Of a stretch of 64,000 nt of DNA, positions 1 to 11,990 are shown piece after piece (position 1 is the stretch's first letter; each line of letters starts with the position of its first letter). Location: contig NTMA01000003.1 of the NCBI GenBank assembly GCA_002917075.1, positions 186,001-250,000 of the forward strand, given 5' to 3'. Under the pieces are notes generated by a model. It had not been told where the DNA came from and did no database searches. It saw only the letters and a list, made by a program, of their open reading frames with translations. The stretch is from Hawksworthiomyces lignivorus. Taxonomy: Eukaryota; Ascomycota; Sordariomycetes; Ophiostomatales; Ophiostomataceae. The position numbers were made by a program, and so were the translations under genes.

Positions 1-1771
1 GGTCGACGTTGCGGACGACCTTGTTGGCCCAGTCGCGGCCCTGGAGGGCGAGGCGCTCGGCCTCGTTCTTGCCGAGGGCGCCGTCGCCGAAGAAGCGGAC
101 GGCCTCGAGCCAGTCGTCGCCGCGAAGGCTGAGGGGGATGAAGTGGACCCAGGGGCGCAGCCAGTCGTAGTGCCACTCGCGGAAGACGGCCTGCTTGTAG
201 ACGAGGCTGCGGCTCTTGAGGAAGGCGTAGAAGCGGCCGGAGAAGGCGTTGCCGTCGAGGTCGACGAGGTACTTGTACTTCCAGGCGTCCTGCTGGTCGG
301 CGTGGCCCTGGATGGTGAAGAACTGGCGCTGGGCGTCGCAGTCGCCGTCGTCGCACTGGCCGACGTGGGAGAAGTAGACGTTGAAGAGGTCGCGGTAGTC
401 GCTGCGGGCGACTTCGCGCGGCTGCCAGTCCTGGGCGCCGCCCTCGGCGTCGGCGGCGCGGTTCTCGAGCACCTTGGCGCGGTCGGCGGCGTTGATCTTC
501 TGGACGAAGCGCTGGCGGTGCTGGCGGCGCCAGCCGCCGTCGCGGCTGAAGCCGCCGGTGGTGGACCCGCGCCAGTACAGCTGGTCGATCTTGTCGGCCC
601 AGGGGCGGTCGCGCGCCTCGTCGTACGTGACCTTGTTGAACCAGTACCACGGCGACGGGTACAGGATGTCGGCGTAGGACGAGACCTTGGACTGCGAGAA
701 GATGGGGAACAGGTCGTGCACGATGTTGTAGGCGTTGGGCCGGTCAAAGAAGCCGAACGTCGCGCTCAGCGACGGCGTGTTGCAGATGTCCGACAGCGCC
801 GTGGTGTTGTAGACGAAGCCCAGCTCGCCCAGCGCGTAGCGGCCGACGTCGTCGCGGCGCTCGTCCTCCTCGAGCGCGCGCGCGGGGCTCTCGGGCGGGC
901 ACGACATGCGCGAGTGCGTCCAGGTGGGCTGGTGCGCGAAGACATTGAAGCGCGTGACGGGCGCGGCGTCGAAGCGCGTGCCGCTGCCCAGCCCCTTGAC
1001 GGGCTTGGAGAAGCCGTTGCGCAGCGCCTTGGCGTCGCCGTTGGCGCTCGCCCGCGGCAGGTTTGTGCCCGTGGCCGTGGCCACCAGCCGCGCCATGTCC
1101 TCGTGCGGCACGACGACGCGCGGCTCGTCATGGATGTTGAAGCACAGGTCCATGTCCGGCAGGTGCGCCACAAACGGCTGCAGCATGCCCACGGTGGCGT
1201 CGCGCTGCCACTCGCCGCCGCCCTCCACCAGCGACACGTTGCCGTCGCGCACGGCCAGCCCCAGCAGCCCGTTGCCAAAGCCCAGCGCCTCGCGCGCACG
1301 CGCCCGGATCGTCGCCGGCCGCAGCCCCCAGAACGGTGTCAGCAGCGAGTGGATCGTGTCGAACTCGTCCACCAGCTGCACGCCGTTGTCCTTGGCAAAA
1401 GCAAACCACTTGTCAAAGTGCGGCGGCGGCGCGATGCCGTACCGCCGCCGGTACTCGGCCACGGCCTCGGCCAGCGTCTTGGACTGCCGCGCCTTGACCT
1501 TTTCCATCTCGTTCTCGGCGTCCTTGATCAGCGACCACATCGGGTGCGACGTCTTGGACGCCGGCTTCGGGTCGGACAGCGGCGGCAGCAGCGCGTCCAG
1601 CGGGGGGGTGGCCTGGCCGGGCGTGAAGCCGGCGTCCGCGTCGTCGGCTAGCTGGCTGTTGACATTCTTGATGGCGTCGGGAAGAGAGGTGCCGCTGAGG
1701 TGGGAGATGGAGTACATGCATACGATGAGGAACACGATACCGCCCAGGACGGTGAACTGTCTGGCCCGCAT
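1..1771 (-). CDS. GT90-family glycosyltransferase (CAP1/CAP10-like), 3' end outside window
   Basis: One uninterrupted frame of 590 codons runs from an ATG at 1771 off the left edge, so the C-terminus is missing. The N-terminus has a short basic start and a hydrophobic segment (about residues 6-24), as in type II Golgi membrane proteins with a lumenal catalytic domain. GT90 hallmarks are visible: LYWRGSTTGG at about residues 396-405, KYKYLVDLDGNAFSGRFYAF at about 498-517, then a REWHYDWLRPWVHFIPLSL-type block. GT90 members add xylose or glucose to glycans in the secretory pathway; the acceptor here is unknown. An overlapping opposite-strand frame is a GC-rich shadow. Family call is strong; exact activity is not assignable. 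Confidence 0.9.
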   Translation of the reverse strand, partial: MRARQFTVLGGIVFLIVCMYSISHLSGTSLPDAIKNVNSQLADDADAGFTPGQATPPLDALLPPLSDPKPASKTSHPMWSLIKDAENEMEKVKARQSKTLAEAVAEYRRRYGIAPPPHFDKWFAFAKDNGVQLVDEFDTIHSLLTPFWGLRPATIRARAREALGFGNGLLGLAVRDGNVSLVEGGGEWQRDATVGMLQPFVAHLPDMDLCFNIHDEPRVVVPHEDMARLVATATGTNLPRASANGDAKALRNGFSKPVKGLGSGTRFDAAPVTRFNVFAHQPTWTHSRMSCPPESPARALEEDERRDDVGRYALGELGFVYNTTALSDICNTPSLSATFGFFDRPNAYNIVHDLFPIFSQSKVSSYADILYPSPWYWFNKVTYDEARDRPWADKIDQLYWRGSTTGGFSRDGGWRRQHRQRFVQKINAADRAKVLENRAADAEGGAQDWQPREVARSDYRDLFNVYFSHVGQCDDGDCDAQRQFFTIQGHADQQDAWKYKYLVDLDGNAFSGRFYAFLKSRSLVYKQAVFREWHYDWLRPWVHFIPLSLRGDDWLEAVRFFGDGALGKNEAERLALQGRDWANKVVRNVD

Positions 1772-3233
1772 TGTGGTGTCCTTGCAGGCGGCCCTTTAAG
1801 GCACTTGGTCTCGTGAGGGAAACAATACTGGAGGAGCAAGCTCGATGAGGAGCGGTCGAGCGATGGCTAAGAGGAAGATGCACGGACTAAAAAGGAGGCT
1901 AATCATGTAACTGTAGATGGATTTAACAAAAAAAAAGGGGTGAGTTGGAAAAGGTCTCTTAGAGGGGGGAGGGGTCACTCTCTACCTCTCTATGCATGAA
2001 AGGCTGCAATCGATGGCGAGAGACACCATGCCAAGAGGCAGTCACGAAATTAGAGGACAAGATGGGGGTTTCACTCGGCGTGAGGAGGAGAAGAGCCGAC
2101 GAGAAAGTCGTGATGAAAAGCCAGCCAGGGGCGAAGCATGGGGGATGGATGGAAGGGAAAAGGCCAGGATTTGCGTAATCCAAGCAGGGAATAGGAGAAT
2201 CTTGAAAATGCAACCCGCCCACTATCACAAGCTAAAAAGTAAAATAAAAATAAAATACAGGGCCAGCAGGCTACCAGAGCAGCAGAGCTGCAGGGCTGCA
2301 GACTAATCAATTCTAGCGGGAGGAGGCAAGAACAATCAATGCACCAACGGCAAGGAACAGCGGGATCCTTCCTGCACCACGCAATATATTACTAGTATTT
2401 TAGCGTGTCTAGCTTGAGCTGCAAGCACCAACTCTGCTGTAATTAACTTGCTAAATTGCACGAACTGCACTAAACTACACCAACTGTAATACGAGGTAAT
2501 TTGTTCCATCTGCTACAGATGGGAACAGCTGAACTACACGTACGGAACGGAGTAGCTGCAAGCAACAGGGCCGCTCTCCTGCCCAGGTCCAGCAATTATT
2601 AATACGTGAGATGAGAGACAGAAAGTAGGGAGAGATGACGAAAGCAAGACAGCCCATTATCGTATTGCATATAAGATGCCCCTTTGTTCGAAGACTTGTC
2701 CCTTGTGGCGTTCATTGCAGGAGGCTGAGCAGCTGTCGCAGATGAATGTGCCTCGGAACCTGCCTCATCTAGCTCCATAGGTACAAATCTGGCCCAAATT
2801 CTCGGGCGTCCAACAAGTAAGCCTGGCCATGGCAATCCACTTAAAGATTCACTTCAAGCACAAGCACCACCACCAGCATGCCGAAAAGGGGACCACTGGC
2901 AAGCTCGCTACCTTACAATATCATACGGTCTCAGTCTACAGTGAACACAAAAAAAAAAAAGACGGAGAAAAGCACTGGCATTGGCAGTCGGCAGACGCTC
3001 GTAGCGAGCTCTTTATGCAAGAAATATTTCGTTCTTTTTAAGATTGAAAGTCGTCTCGTGAGACGTTTCGTTGTCATTCCTTTTCCAGTCCAAAAACGCC
3101 GTAAATGCCCTTCCTCCCCCCCAATCCAATTGCAGGCAGGAAATACCACGCTCGCTTTCTCGTCACATCGTCTCCCGTTTTCTACCAGCCCATGCACGTA
3201 CACAGACGAACACATGCACACACGCAAGCGCGT
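1772..3233. other. gene-free spacer between GT90 promoter and uS8 3' end
   Basis: It holds the promoter and leader of the GT90 gene on the left and the 3' flank of the uS8 gene on the right. Short frames in it have no recognisable domain or coding composition. I see no RNA gene or repeat. Confidence 0.6.
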
Positions 3234-4017
<784 letters not shown>

Positions 4018-4905
4018 GGTTGCGGTTGGGAAGTGAAAAAAGAGATGTTCTTTTTGCGACTTGTTAGTTTCCTAGAGGCTCTGGAGCGTGGAGAGTGCCC
4101 TTTGACGGAAAAGAAATCCAAGGATTTTTTCAACAAGGGTTCTGCCTGCTCTGTGCCGAAGGAGACCAGCGTATCAAGACAAGCAGTGTTTCCATTGCTG
4201 CCTTGATTGCTGTCTCCAGCCTCTCGCATGAGATGCGCCGATGTTCTTCAACTACGTTTCCTCCATCGAGCTCGCCGCTAGGACGGCTCGTCTCGCCAAC
4301 ATCATCTCGGCATTGCCTCTTGCTTCTTTTTTTCCTTTAATCCTTTGTCTTTCTTTTCGCGTCTCGAGGCCCAATCCAATCGATCGTATCGCGTTGTGGT
4401 AAACGGAAAAGAGGTATAACCTACCTTGAAGAGAAGAGTGGTCGAGATGGACTGTCGTCGTTTGGTGATGATGTTCCGCTGGGTGCTGGGTGGTAAGAAG
4501 GACGAATTCTGTTCCAAGCTCCTTATTATCATTATTATTTTTTCTCCCTCGTGGAATTTTTCTTAGCGACTCCACCAGCAATTTTCGCTTCGTGCGAGGA
4601 AAATGGGACCCGGACAATCAATTTCCCATCTCCGGCCACACAATTTTGCTGGTGGACCCTAACCCAAGCGGACAATAATTGGTCAATGAGGATGGCAAAT
4701 TTTGCATTACATAATCTAGAAAGGCGGCGTCGAAAAAGCTCGTCCACACAAAATATTCCTCTGCCAGGGACCGCCGCCTTCTTTCTCGATCTCGGCGAAA
4801 AAAATTCCCCCATCTACATGTTTCTTTTCCCCTACCAAAACCACTTTATTTCATAGAACTCTTCGAGGATCGCACCGACAACTTCAAGACAACTTCATAT
4901 CAAAG
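4018..4905. promoter_or_regulatory. divergent promoter region of uS8 and eS12
   Basis: The start codons of two small-subunit ribosomal protein genes face away from each other across 888 bp. The stretch is AT-richer than its surroundings and has T-rich runs near both starts, as expected for fungal ribosomal protein promoters. I did not identify a defined factor site, and 5' leader introns are possible. Confidence 0.6.
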
Positions 4906-5679
4906 ATGGTGAGTTGATTTTTTTTGGGGGCGATTTATGTTTACTTTCCCCGCGGTTTTGGATGCTCGCGAGAGTGCGGCAGAGCTCGACGAAGGTGGTG
5001 GGCTTCGTTATGGGGAGTTTGCGGCTCTGGCTCGGTTGCTTTGCCTGCAACCAGGACAGCGAGCTGGGAAGAAAATGGAATGGAGAAAAAAAAGATCAAA
5101 CAGAACTTCGCAAACGGGAACAGCTCTGCTAACGTTTTCTTTTCTCTTCTTAGTCGGACGTAGAAGATAACAAGCCCGAGGCCACCGAGGAGGTCGAGGT
5201 TTCCGCGGATGCCGCCTCCAAGGGCCAAATGTCTGTCCTGGACGCGCTCAAGGGCGTGCTCCGCCTTGCCCTGATCCACGACGGTCTCGCCCGCGGCCTC
5301 CGCGAAGCCTCCAAGGCTCTCGACCGCCGCCAGGCGCACATGTGCGTCCTGAACGAGGCCTGCGAGGAGGATGCCTACAAGAAGCTCGTCATTGCCCTGT
5401 GCTCCGAGCACAAGATCCCCCTGATCAAGGTCCCTGACGGCAAGCAGCTCGGCGAGTGGGCCGGCCTGTGTATGTTTTTCTCTCTCTCTCTCCACTGCTG
5501 CTGGAACAGCCTCGATACATACGAGAGAATCGATTGCTAACATTTATTGAATAGGCGTCCTCGACCGTGAGGGCAACGCCCGCAAGGTCGTCAACTGCTC
5601 TTGCGTTGTCGTCAAGGACTGGGGTGAGGAGTCTCAGGAGCGCTCGATCCTGCTCAACTACTTCCAGACCGAGCAGTAA
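4906..5679 (+). CDS. RPS12: 40S ribosomal protein eS12
   Basis: Exon 1 is only the start codon (4906-4908), followed by a GTGAGT donor; exons 2 and 3 are 5154-5469 and 5555-5679. The product is 147 residues. An acidic N-terminus ([16 protein letters not shown]) precedes the eS12 domain: [60 protein letters not shown] and the end NYFQTEQ. A start codon alone in the first exon is common in fungal ribosomal protein genes. The L7Ae-fold protein sits in the 40S beak. It is transcribed divergently from uS8. Confidence 0.97.
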
Positions 5680-6686
5680 ACTGTTTCGTGGGAGGCAGCT
5701 AGTGAGCGAGGACGAGCTTGGGGCAAAATAAAAAAAAATCGAAAATCTAAAATCAAAAATGGACAATACGCATAAAATGAAAATAGCTTTCTTCCTTTGA
5801 ACCTTGTTCCGAGGAAATTTCGAAAGCCGGTGGGACACTGGATATGGATACCAGATAGACAAAATGGTCACAGCCGCATTTCAAATGTTCGTCATTGTGT
5901 CTTCGTTGATCGTGGACTCGACGTGTGTACTTGGTGTAAGATAACGAATGTTTTGATGACCGCCTCTCCTGTGCTACAGTAGCGCCGACGTGTTGCAAAT
6001 AGAGAGACCACTTTTCCCATCAATCCAGGCCAAGGAATCTTGATTTTTGTCTCACTTTGTTGTAAAACTGTACTCCGTAACGCTGTAGCATGAGAGACTA
6101 AGGTACTTGTACTCTGTAATTACACCTCGTCAGACTCTCTCATATTGCTGTAGACTTATTGGTTGGCAATGGTACTGTGTTATGTAAGCCAAGTACCACC
6201 CACGAGACTGTTTCACAGACGACAAAAGTCACACGTGACCGATGTGGCTGCGTCCCGCGCTAGTGCAAACCTCTGCCTGCAGTGCACGGACTATCATTTT
6301 TACCCGATGGGCATTGGAACAGCCAGTCGCCACTCCTCTCTAACCTCAAAGAAAAAGGGCAAAAAAAAAAGAGAAGAGAGATCTCTTCTGGTTCTCAGAT
6401 CACGGCGACGACGCGATTTCGGCCCCCAATATCAACATATTCTTCGCTCTTCTCGGTAATTTTGTTTTTCGCAGAAGGCAAGACTGTGCTCTGATTCGAG
6501 AAGGCCGGCGCGAAGAACTGCTTTTTTTTCCTGTTTTCTCGATCTGATTTTACCATTCGACGCGCCTTTTCTTCACATCCCTCCCGTCCCCCCATCTCCC
6601 CTCCTTTCCCTACAATCCTCATGGAACGCCCCTTATAGAAGCCATCGATAACCTCCACCTCTTAATTTCGCGTTGCCTTTCTGGCG
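5680..6686. other. spacer: eS12 3' flank and RING-gene promoter
   Basis: No frame here resembles a protein. The last 350 bp before the ATG at 6687 is rich in pyrimidine runs (tttttttcctg, cctcccgtccccccatctcccctcc), typical of the leader of an expressed fungal gene. Confidence 0.5.
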
Positions 6687-9600
6687 ATGGCGGCCAAGGC
6701 CCTCTCTCCCGCCGAGGCGGAGCTCGTTAGGTGAGCAGGCTGTGGGATCCTCGCCCGCGCCTCGAGCAGCATATTCATAACTGACCACGTGCTTCTTGCT
6801 GCAGCTCCTTGACGGAGGACGACATTCCTGCCAAACTGCGCTGCGCCATCTGCAGCAAATTGGCCGTAAATGCCTTCAAGCTGCCCTGCTGCGAGCAGCT
6901 CATCTGCGAAAACTGTACGTCTGGTCCTACTCTCTAAAAAAAGGGTCCCGAATTTTGCAACGTGTTGCTGACCAAGGGAACCTCCTCAAAACTAGGCCAA
7001 GCCACTCTCCCGTCGACATGCCCCGTCTGCGAGCACACGCCGCTCTCGGCGGCTGACTGCAACCCGAACAAGGTGATGCGGTCGACGATCCGCGTCTTCA
7101 TCAAGACCGAGCTCAAGAAGCGCGAGACGAACCGTGCAAAGGCGCAGAGCAAGGATGCCGCAGCAGCTGCTGCAGCGGCGCCGCCTGCCACGCCGGTCAC
7201 GCCGGTGGAAGCGCTGGCCCCCTCTGCGAGCACCGAGAACACGCAGCCTGCGGGCGCGGCGGACGGTGCGGCGGCGGCGACGGTCGTGGCAATGGTTGGA
7301 GACAAGGCACAGGGCGGAGCGGGCACGGCGTCTTCTTCTTTTACTTCTTCCCATCAGGCGGGTGGCGTGGAGCATCATGCCGCGTCTCTGGCGGACGGCG
7401 CGCAGAGCGGGCTGGAGGGTGGAGAGGCAGGGCGAGACGAAGCAGCAGCAGCTCCAGACAACCACAGTGGCGGCGGCGGCGCATCTGCCGGCCCAGCTGA
7501 CAACTCTGTTCGTAATTCTCATCTCTTGCGCGCTACTTTGACGTCGCCGCAGCCGACAGGCTTAAATGGATCCATCGTGGAGAGTACTGTGCTAACGTGT
7601 CGTAATTGTCCCCCTGAAAAGGTAGCTGAAATGGGCAACCCTGGAGCAGACAAGGCTCTGCCCGCAGACGGCGCGATGGTCTTCGAGCCCGGCGCCGACG
7701 AGCCCGCCGGCGACGGCGAGGCTGAAGGCGAGGGCGAGGGCGACGAAGCTGGCGCCGACGGCGCGGAGCAGGACGGCGCCATGCAGGCGCAGAACGGCTT
7801 CATGGGCGGCGTCAACCAGAACAGCGGCTTCAACTTCGACCCCAGCGCCTTTGCCAACATGAATGGCAACAACAGCAACGGATTCGGCGGGGACTTCTCG
7901 CAGATGCAGATGATGATGGCCATGCAGAACGGGATGATGCCCAACGGCTTCAGCTTTCCCATGATGGGTGAGTTTGCTATCTTCTGAGGTTCTAAAATTT
8001 TTTCTCTTTCAAAAAAGGTACGCTGACAAAGTCATCTCCTCCTAGGCATGCCGGGCATGAATATGGAACCGTCGATGTTCATGAATGGTGGATTCGGACC
8101 GCAAGGCATGGGCATGAATGGCATGAACAACATGAACATGATGGGGAACGGATTTGGTGGCGGCGGCAGCGGCGGCGGCGGTGGCTCAGGGTCCAATAAC
8201 TGGAATGGGCAGCAGTCATGGAATGGCGGCCAAGATAATTTCAATCATCCAAATGCGTCCGGCATGGGTAATGGTGAATTTGGGTCGTATAACGCAAACT
8301 TCCAAGCAGGATACAATCAGCAAGGTAACTTTGGCTACCAGAACCAATTCAATAATTACCGCGGGTTTGGACGCGGCAGAGGCCGTGGTCGAGGTTTCTT
8401 CAACGGATACGGTCGTGGGGGGTACTACAACAACAACTACAACAACAACAACAGCAACTTCAATAACTTTAACAACGGCTTCGGGCCGAACAACTTCCAG
8501 TCCCAAGGCCCAGCAGGCTTCGGAGGCCCGCAGGCCCTAAACGCAGGCGGTAACGGCCTGCACGACCAAGACGGCTCCCAGGGTCAAGGCGTCGGCGACG
8601 ACGGCGCTGAGACGGACGAGTATGGCCGCACGATTCCACAGCCACAGAAGGATGCCGACACAAGCGAAGATGCCCAAGGTGAACACCCAGCCGCAGCAGC
8701 GGGAGAAGGTGGCAACGACAAGGAGGCAAGCCAGGGAACCGATGCAAAGGATGTTGTAGGCCATGAACCGATACCAGCCCAGACCACAACCCAGGCCGAT
8801 GCGCCTCAGGCAGGAGCAGCAGGCGCACCCATCCCCGTGTTTGAGTCTCGTGACCGTAGCCACTTTATGCAGAATGGCCGCGGTATGGGCGGCGGCAGCG
8901 GCGAGTTTGGCCCTGCGGCCCAGTTTGGTGCCGGAGTGCAGTCGCCCAATGTGCCGTTCGACCCGGCCCAGGCGCGTATGAACCGCGGCGTCGGCGTCGT
9001 GCCGATACCAGCTGCGGCGCCAGACGTTCCTCTGAACGCGCCGTCCGGCCCCAAGGCGATGCGCCAGGGCCTGCCCAACACCAGCCTGTTGCACCTGCGC
9101 GCGCGCGGCTACCTTCCTGATAGCCGCCCGACGAACGGAACCGCCAGCAGCGTCGCGAACGAATCAGGCCAGGCGAGCCCCGTCACAGAGCACAGCGGGC
9201 ACGGGCGGTCCCGCAGTAACTCGGTCAGCACGACCAAGCGGCGCGAGCACGATCGGTACCGAGAGCGGAGCCGGGACTACGAGCGCAGCAATGGTCGCGA
9301 TCGTGACCGCGATCATGACCGCGACCGCGAGCGAGGCGGCGACGGCGGAGAAGAAGACAAACGTGAGCGGGATTCTGCGCCGGGCTCCGAGCGGAAGCGC
9401 ACAGACGCCGACCAGGAGGCTCTCGACTACGAGCGGCACGACGACGAACAGTACAACGGCGACGAGCAAGATGCCGAGGCGGGCGGGCCAGACTGGGACC
9501 GTGACGACGACGGCGACAAGGCCGACGACGCCCGCGGGCGGTCTGCGTCTCGATCCAGCCGCAGCCGCAGCCGCGGCGCAGGCGCCGAAGATGAGGCGCC

Positions 9601-10747
9601 AGCCGGAGAAGAGGCCAGCGCTGCGCCAGCGCGGCGGAGCCGGCACCGTGGCGGGCGCAAGCGGCGGCGGCGTGGAGCAGGCGGTGGAGGAGGTGGCGGC
9701 GGTGGTGCTCCTGGAGACAAGCGTGAGGACGAGCCGCCGCGGTCCGCCCGGCTGGCCGACCACGGCGACGTTGGCCGCCGCACGCCGCGGTCTCGCTCGC
9801 GGTCGCCGCCCGCAGACGACGGCAACCGGTCGAGCGGCCACCGCAGCCGCCGCGAACGCGAGCGCGAGCGCGACCGCGACCGTGAGCGGGACCGCGATAG
9901 AGATAGGGACCGGGGCCGGGACAGAGACAGGGAGCGCGAGCGCGATCGAGACAGAGATCGTGATCGTGATCGTGACCGTGACCGCGACCGGGACCGGGAC
10001 CGGGACGAATATCGTCGACGCTCACACAGAGATGGTGATCGCGAAAAAGACCGCGATCACCGTGACCGCGACCGAGACCGCGACAGAGATCGGGATCGAG
10101 ACGATCGCGACTGGGACCGCGAGCGGGAGCGTGACGGCGATCGCAGCGGCCGCGGTAAGGACCGGGGCCGCGGCAAAGACCGCGAGCGCAACCGTGACCG
10201 CGACCGCGACCGTGACCGTGACCATGATCGGGACAGAGACCGAGAGCGTGACCGCGACCGGGACAGCAGACGGGACAAGGACAGCAACAGCCGCCCCCTC
10301 GAGATCCGGGGCGCCGCAGACGCGTCGGGTGCCGGGTCCCAAGCGCAGACGCAGGCGCCGCCGCAGACCAACGGCAATTCTAATGGTGCGTCTGGTGGTG
10401 GTGGTGGCGGCGGTGGTGGCAGCAGTGACCCATATGCTGCAGAGCGCGAACGGCGGACGCGCGAACGGCTCGCGGCCGAGGCGCAGAAGCGTGCGGGCAT
10501 CTCCAGCCTGGCGGGGACCAAGCGCGGCCGCGACGACTTTGAGGAAGGCGGCGGTGCTGCGGCAGCCGGTGCCGGCAACGGCGGCAGTGGTGGTGGCGGC
10601 GGCAGTGGTGGTGGCGGCGGAGGAGGCGGTGGAGGTGGAGGGCGCCGGAGCCGCCGCAAGGGCCGTCGAGGCGAGGCCGTCTCCATGGACGACGCCGGCG
10701 AGCGGCTACGGCGCGGCGAGGCCGAGCGGGAAAGCAGCCGCCGGTAG
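6687..10747 (+). CDS. RBBP6/Mpe1-type C4C4 RING protein with Met/Asn/Gly-rich middle and long Arg-Asp tail
   Basis: Exons are 6687-6730, 6805-6914, 6996-7967 and 8046-10747, giving about 1275 residues. The N-terminal RING is assembled only after splicing: C28-x2-C31-x11-C43-C44-x4-C49-x2-C52-x7-C60-x2-C63, then a PNKVMRSTIRVFI helix. This spacing and the all-cysteine ligands match the RBBP6/Mpe1 type of E3 RING, but no DWNN ubiquitin-like domain or zinc knuckle precedes it. The middle is acidic, then Met/Asn/Gly-rich with an RGRGRGRG patch. The end is an RS/RD-rich tail including about 145 residues of near-pure Arg-Asp/Glu (about 975-1119), as in nuclear pre-mRNA processing factors. A ubiquitin-ligase role in mRNA 3' processing or splicing is inference. 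An alternative intron 7512-7625 (114 bp, multiple of three) would remove 38 residues. Confidence 0.82.
9843..10277 (+). repeat. Arg-Asp codon repeat (coding)
   Basis: A degenerate hexamer repeat of CGNGAC/CGNGAT type encodes alternating Arg-Asp/Glu in the last exon of the RING protein. Codons vary between CGC, CGT, CGG and AGA, so the pattern is kept at protein level rather than being a recent DNA slippage product. Confidence 0.85.
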
Positions 10748-11990
10748 ATCGATCGTTTTGGTCAGAGCCTGTCACGGCGACTGGACCTGGCGTGATTAAG
10801 CCGCCATCACTCGAGATCAGGGTCAGGATCATATAGCAACCCAGACACTACGATACCCAATTATGCTGGTACTTCTGATGGTACACCAGCCATCCTGGCC
10901 GTATCCTGCCTATCACCATACTGTGCTCCCTTGATCTTCTATTTCTTACTGTCACTCTAGATCTTTCTTTTCTCATTCCTTTGTTTTACTACCTTGTCTT
11001 CTACAGACAGCTCTTTTATTCATTCGGACTGGTGGGAAAAAAAGGACGAAAAGGGGGTTTCGGCATCAAAAAGATTTTCAAAAATCAGGTTCATAAAAGT
11101 CAAATGGTCCTCTTTTTTTGTCCTCGTCTCTTTTTTTCAAATATTTACTTCGGTTATATCCACCCTAATATAAACAAATACAAATACAGACAATCAGACA
11201 GGCAGACAGACAGTTGAATTATTGCTTGTTCTCTCACTGTGTTGCTCCACCCGCGTGATATAAGTTCCCAGTAAGCCAGCAAAGTGACACGATGCTTCGT
11301 AAGAATGACTTCACATGGGCAGAATACGCCACCAGATGGCACTATAGCGTTATGCTTAGTGCTGTTATAGCGTCTCTCACAGCGGAAGTCCATTACAGGC
11401 TCCCGGTGTAGAAAAGCGGGGCATGAACCTAAGGGAAATAGCGCGTTGACCAGTGATAAGGCTGCTCTGACGCGTTGCTTGCTCCTTCCCCTCCTCATCG
11501 ACCTTCCTCAGCTCCTTCCTCCATCCCTCCCAGCTGTACAAGTAGCGAAAGGCGGGGTTCCTTCCCTTATTGTACTACACGCTGTCACACTTCCGTATTG
11601 CCTCTAATAATTCTCTCTCGTAGGCTGCACTGATGCAATTAAGCAGTAATCATCCCGTGCGCCTTATCTCGGAGACACGAAAGCTGGCTCTTTTGGCTCT
11701 TTTGGCCCTCATTCTCCGCTATCTCTCTCACACACACCATCACGCATAGTGACTCGCACTCTTACATGCTCTCACTCCCACAGTCTCTTCTCTAGGTCTT
11801 ACTCCTCATTAGCTGCTTCAGTCGTCAAAACTCAAAATACTAAACTCCGTAACCTTCTCCAACTCTTCTGCTTCCTCCGTTGCGTCTGTGATCCCTCTTC
11901 TCCTTTTGTCTGCTTTGTCTTTGTGCATATCTCTATTCGTTCCATGTGACCTTCTCCACTCGCCCATCTTCTTGATCTTCTGAATCAGCC
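10748..11990. other. spacer: RING-gene 3' flank and septin-like gene promoter
   Basis: No convincing gene. AT-rich 3' flank with T runs near 10960-11150, then a pyrimidine-rich leader close to the ATG at 11991. A CAGA-type short tandem (cagacagacagacag) lies near 11200. Confidence 0.5.

Noticed and set aside
143..1651. 502-codon plus-strand frame
   Set aside because: It is antisense to the GT90 gene in GC-rich DNA; its Val/Ala/Arg-rich product has no domain, while the minus-strand frame has clear GT90 blocks.
9291..10799. 502-codon frame overlapping the RING protein tail
   Set aside because: A shifted reading of the Arg-Asp repeat (giving Thr/Ala/Ile repeats). The RD frame joins the RING exons.
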